From Pseudoduganella guangdongensis (GTDB taxonomy: Bacteria > Pseudomonadota > Gammaproteobacteria > Burkholderiales > Burkholderiaceae_D): a DNA stretch of 64,000 bases. Positions 7,934-15,336 of the stretch are shown in pieces. The translations under genes and the position numbers were made by a program. The stretch lies in the NCBI RefSeq assembly GCF_009857475.1, contig NZ_WWCJ01000011.1, positions 62,001-126,000 on the forward strand. Reading direction: 5' to 3'. The notes under the pieces are model-generated. The model made no database searches, was not told where the DNA came from, and saw only the letters and a program-made list of their open reading frames with translations. Within the stretch, counting starts at the first letter, position 1, and every line of letters starts with the position of its first letter.

Positions 7934-9184
7934 TTAGCCAAACTTGCGCAATGCATCCCTGGCCAGGCCGGCGCCGATGCTGCCGAACAGGTCGCCTTCG
8001 ACGCGGCGCGCGCCCGGCACCAGGGCGGCAATGCGGTCGCGCAGCAGGCGCACGCCGCTGGAACCGCCGGTGAAGAAGATGGTGTCGACCTGCTCCGGCT
8101 GCACCCCGGCGTCGGCCAGCAACTGGGTCACGGTCGCGCCCACGCTATCGACCAGCTGGCCCACGGCGCCGTCAAAGCCTTCGCGCGTTACATCCAGCAC
8201 CGCGGGCGGCACCAGGCGCTGCAGCGGCAGCTGCACCAGGTCTTGCGTCGACAGGCCGATCTTGGCCTCCTCTACCTGCAGGGCCAGCCAGTGGCCGGCA
8301 CGTTCCTCGATCAGGTGCTGCAGGCGTTCCAGCTTGGCCGGTTCGCGCGCATCGCGGATCATCTCGCTCAATTGCGCCTGCATCTTGCGGGTGTAGGCCT
8401 GGTTGATGGTATGCCAGGTGGCCAGGTTGAAGTAATAGCTGGACGGCACGTCGGCGCCGCTGCGGAACTGGCTGCCATAACCGAGCAAGGGCATCACGCT
8501 CGACAGGCTGAGGTATTTATCGAAATCGGTACCGCCGATATGCACGCCGCCGGTGGCGAGGATGTCGTCGGCGCGTTCGCTGCGCGCCACGCGGTCCGGG
8601 CCCAGGCGCACCAGGGTGAAGTCGGACGTACCGCCGCCAATGTCGGCGATCAGGACCAGTTCTTCACGGTCGATCTGGGATTCGTACTCGAAGGCGGCGG
8701 CGATCGGCTCGAACTGGAAGGCCACATCGCGGAAGCCGACGCTGCGCGCGATCTCGGCCAGGGTGTCCTCGGCCAACTGGTCGGCGGCGGCATCGTCGTC
8801 GATGAAGTGCACCGGGCGGCCCATCACCACGTGCTCGAACTTGCGGCCGGCGGCGCTTTCGGCGCGGCGCTTCACCTCGCCGATGAATTGCGACAGCAGC
8901 AGGCGGAAAGGCAGCGCACGTCCGCCGACCTCGGTCTGGCCGTCGATCAGGCTGGTGCCCAGCAGGCTTTTCAGGGAACGCATCAGGCGCCCTTCGCAGC
9001 CGGCCAGGTACTCCGCCAGGGCCGCGCGGCCATAGCTGGTTTCCTCATCCTCGGCATTGAAGAAGACCACGGAGGGCAGTGTCATTTTGCCATCCTCAAG
9101 CTCCAGCATGATGGGATGGCCGGGGCGCACCCACCCTACGGTGGAGTTGGAAGTGCCAAAGTCAATGCCGCACGCGTTAACCAT
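7934..9184 (-). CDS. yegD: Hsp70-family protein, YegD type
   Basis: This 416-residue protein opens with the actin-fold phosphate-1 motif (GIDFGTSNSTVGW) and also has the adenosine/phosphate-2 motif (LIADIGGGTSDFTLVRLGP) and the FFTGGSSGVRLLRDRI motif. The substrate-binding half of DnaK is missing, and the length is close to E. coli YegD (about 450 residues), a stand-alone ATPase-domain Hsp70 relative. It is cytoplasmic and its substrate is unknown. It is divergent from the LacI-type regulator that starts 117 bp away. Confidence 0.85.
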   Translation of the reverse strand: MVNACGIDFGTSNSTVGWVRPGHPIMLELEDGKMTLPSVVFFNAEDEETSYGRAALAEYLAGCEGRLMRSLKSLLGTSLIDGQTEVGGRALPFRLLLSQFIGEVKRRAESAAGRKFEHVVMGRPVHFIDDDAAADQLAEDTLAEIARSVGFRDVAFQFEPIAAAFEYESQIDREELVLIADIGGGTSDFTLVRLGPDRVARSERADDILATGGVHIGGTDFDKYLSLSSVMPLLGYGSQFRSGADVPSSYYFNLATWHTINQAYTRKMQAQLSEMIRDAREPAKLERLQHLIEERAGHWLALQVEEAKIGLSTQDLVQLPLQRLVPPAVLDVTREGFDGAVGQLVDSVGATVTQLLADAGVQPEQVDTIFFTGGSSGVRLLRDRIAALVPGARRVEGDLFGSIGAGLARDALRKFG

Positions 9185-9301
9185 CGTGTTCGTCCGCTAA
9201 GAAAAAGGGGCGGTATTTTACCAGAGAAGGCGCGGCTAGCACGCCACAACCCAGGCTTATAAACGTAGAGCAACTGTTGCCATGTGGTAAGATTATAGGA
9301 T

Positions 9302-10393
9302 ATGCGAGCAACCAAGCCAAAAACCGCCCTTAACGCCGTCGAGCAAAAGGCCATCATCCTCCAGGAGGGACGCCGCGTCACCTCCTATGATGTGGCGTTG
9401 GTGGCCGGCGTGTCGCAATCGGCGGTGTCGCGCTGCTTCAAGCCCGGCGCGAGCGTGTCGAAATCGACCTATGCGCGCGTGATGAAGGCGGCCGAGTGCC
9501 TGGAATACATCCCGAACGCGGCGGCGCGCAGCCTGATCACGCGCCGCAGCAATATCGTGGCGATCGTGGTGTCGCATTCCAGCATGCTGTACAACCCGGC
9601 AGCATTGTCGGAATTATCACAGCAGCTGAACCGTCGCGGCAAACGGGCCCTGCTCTTTACCATGCAGCACGAGGGCGAGATCGAAGGCATCCTGAACGAC
9701 CTGTGGCAATTCCAGGTGGACGGGGTGGTGGCGGCATCCACGGTGACGGCCGCCCATGTGGCGGAATTCAAGCGGCGCCAGGTGCCGCTGGTGGTCTTTA
9801 ACCGCCATCTGCGCGACCTGGACGTGAACAGCGTGCTGTGCGACCAGCAGGAAGCGGCGCGCGTGGTGGTAAGCCGGCTGGCGGCTGCCGGCCATCGGCA
9901 GCTGGCCATCATCGGCGGTCCTAGCCAGAATTCCATTGCACGCGAGCGGCTGCGCGGGGCGCTGGAACGGATTACGGAGCTCGGGCTGCCGGAGGCGCCG
10001 GTGTTCCATGGGCAGTTTGATTACGCCAGCGGTGTGGCGGGCCTGCATGAGCTGATCGCGCGCATTGGCGCGGTGCCGGATGCGGTGATGTGCGCAAATG
10101 ATGCGATGGCCATGGGCTGCGTGGATGCGGCGCGCCAGCATCTGCATATCGATGTGCCTTCGGGGATGTCGGTGGTGGGGTTCGATGCCGTTGAGGGGTC
10201 GAACTGGTTGAGCTATGAGCTGACCACGGTGCGCCAGCCTTTGCACAAAATGGCAGTGGCGGCGGCGGATTTGCTGTGCAACCTGATTGAGGCGGACGGC
10301 GTGGTGGAGTCCGAGAAGCGGGTGTTTGCTGCGCAGTTTGTCGAGGGCGAGACGGCGTTGCTGGTGGCGCGCAAGACTGCGTTGGCGGCGTGA
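9302..10393 (+). CDS. LacI-family transcriptional regulator
   Basis: This 363-residue protein has an N-terminal helix-turn-helix (VTSYDVALVAGVSQSAVSRCFKPGASVSKSTYARV, residues ~27-60), the usual hinge (YIPNAAARSLITRRSNIVAIVV) and a periplasmic-binding-protein-like effector domain (residues ~80-350, including CANDAMAMGCVDAAR and VVGFDAVEGSNW). There is a longer N-terminal tail than in most LacI proteins. The neighbours (YegD, cyanophycin genes) do not reveal the effector, which in the family is usually a sugar or nucleoside. Confidence 0.9.
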   Translation: MRATKPKTALNAVEQKAIILQEGRRVTSYDVALVAGVSQSAVSRCFKPGASVSKSTYARVMKAAECLEYIPNAAARSLITRRSNIVAIVVSHSSMLYNPAALSELSQQLNRRGKRALLFTMQHEGEIEGILNDLWQFQVDGVVAASTVTAAHVAEFKRRQVPLVVFNRHLRDLDVNSVLCDQQEAARVVVSRLAAAGHRQLAIIGGPSQNSIARERLRGALERITELGLPEAPVFHGQFDYASGVAGLHELIARIGAVPDAVMCANDAMAMGCVDAARQHLHIDVPSGMSVVGFDAVEGSNWLSYELTTVRQPLHKMAVAAADLLCNLIEADGVVESEKRVFAAQFVEGETALLVARKTALAA

Positions 10394-10428
10394 GGGCTTC
10401 CGAAGCTTAAGTCCGGGAACCCGTAAAA

Positions 10429-10459
10429 CCGGGGGCCGACCCTAAGGATCAGACCCCGG
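10429..10459. repeat. Intergenic hairpin between lacI-type gene and cphA
   Basis: The arms CCGGGG and CCCCGG (6 bp) flank a 19-nt loop containing GACCC and CAGACC, in the 74-bp gap between two convergent genes. It may help end transcription from either side, but there is no T-run. The GACCC/GGGTC words recall the palindrome at 46506. Confidence 0.4.
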
Positions 10460-10467
10460 CCCTGCGG

Positions 10468-13038
10468 TTAAGCGGCAGCGATCCGCTTGGCGATATAAGC
10501 CAGCGACTCCTCCACCTGATCCACCAGGATCAGGCACAGGTCGCCGTCCTGCAAACGGTCCATCGCCGTATCAATCGCATTGAACTCGCCAGTGATCTCG
10601 TCGATCTTGCTGGTGCGGCTGGCACCCTGCAGCCCCTGGCGCAGCAAACCCACCACCTCGCCATCGGCACGCCCGCGCTGGCAGGCATCCTGGTACAGCA
10701 CCACGTCGTCAAACGCCTTGCCCAGGATCTCGGTCTGCTCGCGGATATCCTGGTCGCGGCGGTCGCCCGCGCCGGAAATCACCACCGAACGGCGCTTGGC
10801 CGGCATCGCATCTACCGCCTTCACCAAGGCCAGCATCGCATCCGGATTATGGCCATAGTCGGCAATCACGGTCGCGCCGCGATACTTGAAGATATTGAAA
10901 CGCCCCGGTGCATTATGGCTGTCGGTGGTAAAGGTCAGCAGGCCGCGACGAATCGCATCCCACGAAACCCCTGCCGCCCAGGCCGCCGCCACCGCCGCCA
11001 TGGTGTTCTCCACCTGGAAGCCGATGGTGCCGTTAAAGGTGATCGGCACGTCCGACAGCGCAATACGCTGCTCGTTCTTGCCTTCCACCGCCACCAGCTG
11101 GCCATTCTCCACGTACACGGTACGCTTGCCCTGCGCCAGGTGCGTCGCCACCACCGGATGGTAGCGGTCGGCGCCGAAGAAGATCACCTTGCCCTTGCAC
11201 TTGGCCGCCATGGCAGCCACGATCGGGTCGGTCGCGTTCAGCACGGCATAGCCATGCTCGTCCACATTCATGACGATCACGCGCTTCAGCACCGCCAGGT
11301 CTTCCACGGTGGTGATGTAGTTCAGGCCCAGGTGGTCGCCGGCGCCGATATTGGTCACCACGGCCACCTTGCAGCGGTCGTAGGCCAGGCCTTCGCGCAG
11401 GATGCCGCCGCGGGCGGTCTCGAACACGGCGGCGTCCACGTCCGGGTGATTCAGCACATTGCGCGCCGAACGCGGACCGGAGCAGTCGCCCGAATCGATC
11501 TGGCGGCCGTTGACGTACACGCCGTCGGTGTTGGTCATGCCCACGCGCAGGCCGGATGCGGCGACCAGGTGCGCGGTCAGGCGCACCGTGGTGGTCTTGC
11601 CGTTGGTGCCGGTCACGGCGATCACCGGAATGCGGCCATCGTCACCTTCCGGGAACATGGTGTTGATGATCGCCTCGCCGATCGGGCGACCCTTGCCGTA
11701 GGACGGCGACAGGTGCATGCGCAGGCCCGGCGCGGCATTCACTTCCACCACGCCGCCATTCTGTTCTTCGATAGGACGCAGCACCGAATCGCAGACCACG
11801 TCCACGCCGCAGATATCCAGGCCGATCATCTGCGCCGCTTCCACCGCGCGCGCCGCCACTTCCGGATGCACATCGTCGGTCACATCGCTGGCGGAGCCGC
11901 CGGTCGACAGGTTGGCGTTATTACGCAGCACCACGCGCTGGCCGATCGGCGGCACGGAGTCCGCAGCCAGGCCTTGCAGCGCCAGGCGCGCCAGGGCGAT
12001 ATCGTCGAAACGGATCTTGGTCAAGGCGGTGCCGTGGCCGGTGCCGCGACGTGGATCGGCGTTGACGATGTCCACCAGCTCGCGCACCGAGTGCACGCCA
12101 TCGCCCACCACATGCGGCGGGTCGCGGCGGGCAGCCGCCACCAGCTTGTTGCCGATCACCAGCAGACGGAAATCGTGGCCCGCCAGGAAGCGCTCGACCA
12201 TGATATCGTCGCGGAATTCCTTGGCCGCGTTGTAGGCGGCGATGGTTTGTTCGCGGGTGGTGATGTTGACGGTCACGCCCTTGCCCTGGTTGCCGTCCTT
12301 CGGCTTGACCACGACCGGCAGACCGATCTCCAGCGCCGCCTTCCAGGCGTCTTCCGCGTCTTCGGCGGTGCGGCCGGTCGGCACCGGCACGCCGGCGGCG
12401 TCCAGCAGTTTCTTGGTCAGTTCCTTGTCCTGCGCGATGGTCTCTGCGATAGCGCTGGTCGAATCCATTTCAGCCGCCTGGATGCGGCGCTGTTTCGAGC
12501 CCCAGCCAAAGCTCACCATCGACCCTTCGGTCATGCGGCGGAACGGGATCTTGCGTGCAATCGCGGCGTGCACGATGGAGCCGGTCGATGGGCCCAGGCG
12601 CACGTCTTCGTCCAGCTCGTGCAGCTCATGCAGCGCGCCGGCCAGGTCGAACGGCGTGTCGTCCATGGCCGAACGGCACAGCTTTTCCGCCCATTGCATG
12701 GCGAGGCGGCCCACCGATTCCTCGGTGTACTCCACCACGGTCTGGTAAATGCCTTCCTCCAGCGTCGGCGTGGTGCGGCTGAAGGTCACCGGGCAGCCGG
12801 CTTCGGCTTGCAGGCCCAGGGCCGCCAGTTCCAGCACGTGCGCCATCGGGATGGTGTCGGCGTGGCCGTCCGGCTGCAATTGCGCCAGGCGCGGGAAACG
12901 GGTGCGCAGGCGCACTTCGAAGCCAGGGATCTTGTCGACCGAACGTTCCTCCGGCGTGCAGGACACGATGGATTCAACAGCGGTGTGGTGGCTCCACAGA
13001 TTTGGGCCGCGCAGCGCGCGGGTGCGAATAACTTCCAT
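10468..13038 (-). CDS. cphA: Cyanophycin synthetase
   Basis: CphA adds aspartate to the growing poly-Asp backbone and arginine to its side chains, using ATP, to make the storage polymer cyanophycin. The 856-residue length fits the family. An N-terminal domain (to ~160) is followed by an ATP-grasp domain (~165-480; VVVKPKDGNQGKGVTVN, VVEVNAAPGLRMH) and a Mur-ligase domain (~485-856) with an intact P-loop VTGTNGKTTT and the motif IADYGHNPDA. All three parts look functional. An AGGA ribosome site lies just before the ATG. It is 15 bp downstream of the second synthetase gene and in the same operon. Confidence 0.95.
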   Translation of the reverse strand: MEVIRTRALRGPNLWSHHTAVESIVSCTPEERSVDKIPGFEVRLRTRFPRLAQLQPDGHADTIPMAHVLELAALGLQAEAGCPVTFSRTTPTLEEGIYQTVVEYTEESVGRLAMQWAEKLCRSAMDDTPFDLAGALHELHELDEDVRLGPSTGSIVHAAIARKIPFRRMTEGSMVSFGWGSKQRRIQAAEMDSTSAIAETIAQDKELTKKLLDAAGVPVPTGRTAEDAEDAWKAALEIGLPVVVKPKDGNQGKGVTVNITTREQTIAAYNAAKEFRDDIMVERFLAGHDFRLLVIGNKLVAAARRDPPHVVGDGVHSVRELVDIVNADPRRGTGHGTALTKIRFDDIALARLALQGLAADSVPPIGQRVVLRNNANLSTGGSASDVTDDVHPEVAARAVEAAQMIGLDICGVDVVCDSVLRPIEEQNGGVVEVNAAPGLRMHLSPSYGKGRPIGEAIINTMFPEGDDGRIPVIAVTGTNGKTTTVRLTAHLVAASGLRVGMTNTDGVYVNGRQIDSGDCSGPRSARNVLNHPDVDAAVFETARGGILREGLAYDRCKVAVVTNIGAGDHLGLNYITTVEDLAVLKRVIVMNVDEHGYAVLNATDPIVAAMAAKCKGKVIFFGADRYHPVVATHLAQGKRTVYVENGQLVAVEGKNEQRIALSDVPITFNGTIGFQVENTMAAVAAAWAAGVSWDAIRRGLLTFTTDSHNAPGRFNIFKYRGATVIADYGHNPDAMLALVKAVDAMPAKRRSVVISGAGDRRDQDIREQTEILGKAFDDVVLYQDACQRGRADGEVVGLLRQGLQGASRTSKIDEITGEFNAIDTAMDRLQDGDLCLILVDQVEESLAYIAKRIAAA

Positions 13039-13053
13039 TCCTCGTAATCCCGT

Positions 13054-15231
13054 TTAGTTTTTCTTGGTGTTCCACTCGAAGGTGCGCAGCGCCGCGCCGA
13101 TCAGGTCCGGCGACAGGCCCATGGCCCAGCCGGCGCCAATCGCCGCCAGCACGGCTTCGGTACGGTCTTCTTCGCTCGCGGGCAGGCAGGACGGAGGCAG
13201 CACGGCCAGTTCGTCGCGCCCGGCCGCCATGACAAAGCCGCCTTCGCGCAGGAAGACTGCACGGCCGCCGTCCTGGCGGTGCGAGTCGAGCGCCGGCACA
13301 TGTTCGTCCAGGCCGTAGAAGATCACGTCGCCGTCGCACAGCTCGGCCATTTCAGCCACTTGCGCGTCGGACGCGTTCAGCACCGCCGCGCCTTCCGGCA
13401 GCACCACGTCCACCTGGGTGCGCAGCACGCCGAACATCTGTTCCGGGTCGTTGATGTAGAACTCGCCCAGCTCCTCGTGGCCGCCGGCGTCGGTCACCAC
13501 GCCCACCGTGCACTTATCGTAGGAGAAGCCTTCGCTCAGGATCATGCGGTTGGAGTTGGCGAAAACCGCCGCCTCCACATTCTTGTTAATCAGCAGGCGC
13601 TGGCCGGATTCCCATTCAGTGAGCGGGCCGCGCGCCACCGGGCGGCCATTCAGGTACACGCCCTGCTCGGTCGCGGTGCCGACATAGCGGCCGCCCATTT
13701 GCAGCAGCCAGCCGATCAGGCGCGCGATCAGCGCATTCTGGCGCGAGCCAGCCACGCCCACGATAGGGATGCGGCCATCCTCTTCGTCCGCGAACAGCTG
13801 GTCGGCAATCGCGTGCCCCACCGGGCGCGCCACGCCGCCGGCGGCGGGCTTGAGGTGGGCCAGCAGGCCCGGGCTCGCGTTCACTTCGATGATCGCGCCG
13901 CCCTGCTCTTCCAGCGGTTTCGAAATATCCGCCGCCACCAGGTCGATACCAGCGATATCCAGGCCGATGGTGCGCGCCGCCAGTGCCGCCATTTCAGCGA
14001 CCGCCGGATGCACCAGGTCGGTGACGTCGTTGGCCACGTTGCCGTTCACCTGGATCAGGACCTTGCGGCCCGCTTCCACCACCGAGTCCGGGGTCAGGCC
14101 CTGGCGTTTCAGGTCCAGCAGCACTTCTTCCGATTTTTTCGGTTCCACGATATTCAGCGGGAATTCCTCGGTGGTACCGCGGCGCGGATCGGTATTGATC
14201 TGCGAATCCACCAATTCCTGCACCGACGACTTGCCGTCGCCAGTCACCCACAGCGACTCGCCCATGGAAGCGGCCACCATGCGGCGGCCCACCACCAGCA
14301 GGCGGTGCTCGTTACCGACGATGAATTTCTCAACGATGACGCTCTTGCTGCCACCGCGCACCACGGCGATATCGTAAGCCGCCTTGACGTCGGCCTCGGT
14401 CATCAGGTTCAGCGACACGCCACGGCCATGGTTGCCGTCGTATGGCTTGACCGCCACCGGCAGGCCGATGTCCTGCGCCTCTTCCCACGCCTCATCGGCG
14501 CTTTTCACCAGGGTGCCCTCCGGCACCGGCACGCCGACCGATTTCAGCATGTCCTTGGTCATGTCCTTGTCGGACGCAATGCCTTCGGCGATGGCGGAGG
14601 TATTGTCGGTTTCGGCCGTCCAGATGCGGCGCTGGCGCGCGCCGTGGCCAAGTTGCACCAGGTTGCCGTCGGTCAGGCGGATATGCGGGATCTTGCGGTC
14701 GGTCGCCGCGTCCACGATGGAGGCGGTCGAAGGACCCAGGCACAGCGACTCGACCATCGAGGTCAGTTTTTCAACGGTGGCGGCCAGGTCGTAAGGCTTG
14801 TCTTCGATGGCGGCCATCATCAGGTCCTTGCCGGCAGCCAGTGCGGCGCGGCCAACCTGTTCCTGGCGCGTACGGAACGCCATCTTGTAGATGCCGCTGC
14901 CCTCGGCCGTCTGGCGGGTCTTGCCGAAGCCGGTGCGCATGCCGGCCAGGTTTTGCAGTTCGAGCACGACGTGTTCGAGGACATGGCCGGCATAGGTGCC
15001 GTCGCGCAGGCGTTCGAGGAAGCCGCCGCGCTCACCGACGCCGCAGCGATGCTCGATCAGGCCTGGCAGGAAGGCGATCAGGCGCTCGTAAAATCCGGGG
15101 AGTTTGTTCGAAGGGTAGTTTTCAAGCTCGCCGATATCCAGCCAGGCCTCGATCACCGGGCGATAGGTCCAGATGTTCGGTCCGCGCAGGTGTGTTACAC
15201 GGAGAAACTCAATATCTTTCTTTTTTGTCAT
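13054..15231 (-). CDS. cphA': Second cyanophycin synthetase-like protein (CphA') with degenerate Mur-ligase domain
   Basis: This 725-residue paralogue of CphA keeps the N-terminal domain and an intact-looking ATP-grasp domain (VAVKPYDGNHGRGVSLN, IIEVNASPGLLAHL). In the Mur-ligase region the P-loop reads VGVAGSRQNALIA, without the Gly-Lys-Thr needed to bind ATP phosphates. The protein ends about 130 residues early, so the last Mur-ligase lobe (the DYGHNPDA part of CphA) is absent. It should therefore be able to run at most the Asp-type ATP-grasp reaction. A cphA/cphA' pair is known in other betaproteobacteria. It is the first gene of the minus-strand operon and diverges from the ABC transporter gene. 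Confidence 0.9.
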   Translation of the reverse strand: MTKKKDIEFLRVTHLRGPNIWTYRPVIEAWLDIGELENYPSNKLPGFYERLIAFLPGLIEHRCGVGERGGFLERLRDGTYAGHVLEHVVLELQNLAGMRTGFGKTRQTAEGSGIYKMAFRTRQEQVGRAALAAGKDLMMAAIEDKPYDLAATVEKLTSMVESLCLGPSTASIVDAATDRKIPHIRLTDGNLVQLGHGARQRRIWTAETDNTSAIAEGIASDKDMTKDMLKSVGVPVPEGTLVKSADEAWEEAQDIGLPVAVKPYDGNHGRGVSLNLMTEADVKAAYDIAVVRGGSKSVIVEKFIVGNEHRLLVVGRRMVAASMGESLWVTGDGKSSVQELVDSQINTDPRRGTTEEFPLNIVEPKKSEEVLLDLKRQGLTPDSVVEAGRKVLIQVNGNVANDVTDLVHPAVAEMAALAARTIGLDIAGIDLVAADISKPLEEQGGAIIEVNASPGLLAHLKPAAGGVARPVGHAIADQLFADEEDGRIPIVGVAGSRQNALIARLIGWLLQMGGRYVGTATEQGVYLNGRPVARGPLTEWESGQRLLINKNVEAAVFANSNRMILSEGFSYDKCTVGVVTDAGGHEELGEFYINDPEQMFGVLRTQVDVVLPEGAAVLNASDAQVAEMAELCDGDVIFYGLDEHVPALDSHRQDGGRAVFLREGGFVMAAGRDELAVLPPSCLPASEEDRTEAVLAAIGAGWAMGLSPDLIGAALRTFEWNTKKN

Positions 15232-15232
15232 T

Positions 15233-15261
15233 TTTAGCTCTTGTACCTCTTGCGGTATACT
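15233..15261 (+). promoter_or_regulatory. Possible promoter for the cyanophycin-associated ABC gene
   Basis: TATACT at 15256-15261 is a good -10 box. It has a weak -35 (TTTAGC, 15233-15238) 17 bp upstream, facing the ABC transporter gene at 15337. Confidence 0.35.
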
Positions 15262-15298
15262 CCGCCCGTCCTTCTATTTTCCCACTGTTTCGCAATTC

Positions 15299-15312
15299 TT
15301 GCCACTTGGCAA
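15299..15312. promoter_or_regulatory. Palindromic operator candidate between the divergent cyanophycin operons
   Basis: TTGCCACTTGGCAA has perfect 6-bp arms around 2 nt. It sits in the 105-bp divergent gap and could let one regulator act on both the synthetase and the transporter operons. The regulator is unknown. Confidence 0.4.
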
Positions 15313-15336
15313 AGAGTGCCCGGAGTCTCATTCACA

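Noticed and set aside
5575..8073. 832-codon open frame on the plus strand
   Set aside because: It is antisense to the TonB receptor and the DUF2946-like gene. The protein is Ala/Arg/Gly/Val-rich without any known motif, and is a shadow of high-GC coding DNA.
9270..9280. GCAACTGTTGC palindrome as LacI-type autoregulatory operator
   Set aside because: LacI-type operators normally have a central CG; this one has an odd centre and is short, so chance cannot be excluded.
10849..13047. 732-codon open frame on the plus strand
   Set aside because: It lies exactly opposite cphA, is His/Arg/Ala-rich and has no recognisable domain. The cphA frame has all expected catalytic motifs.
13279..15237. 652-codon open frame on the plus strand
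   Set aside because: Opposite cphA'; same low-complexity shadow pattern.
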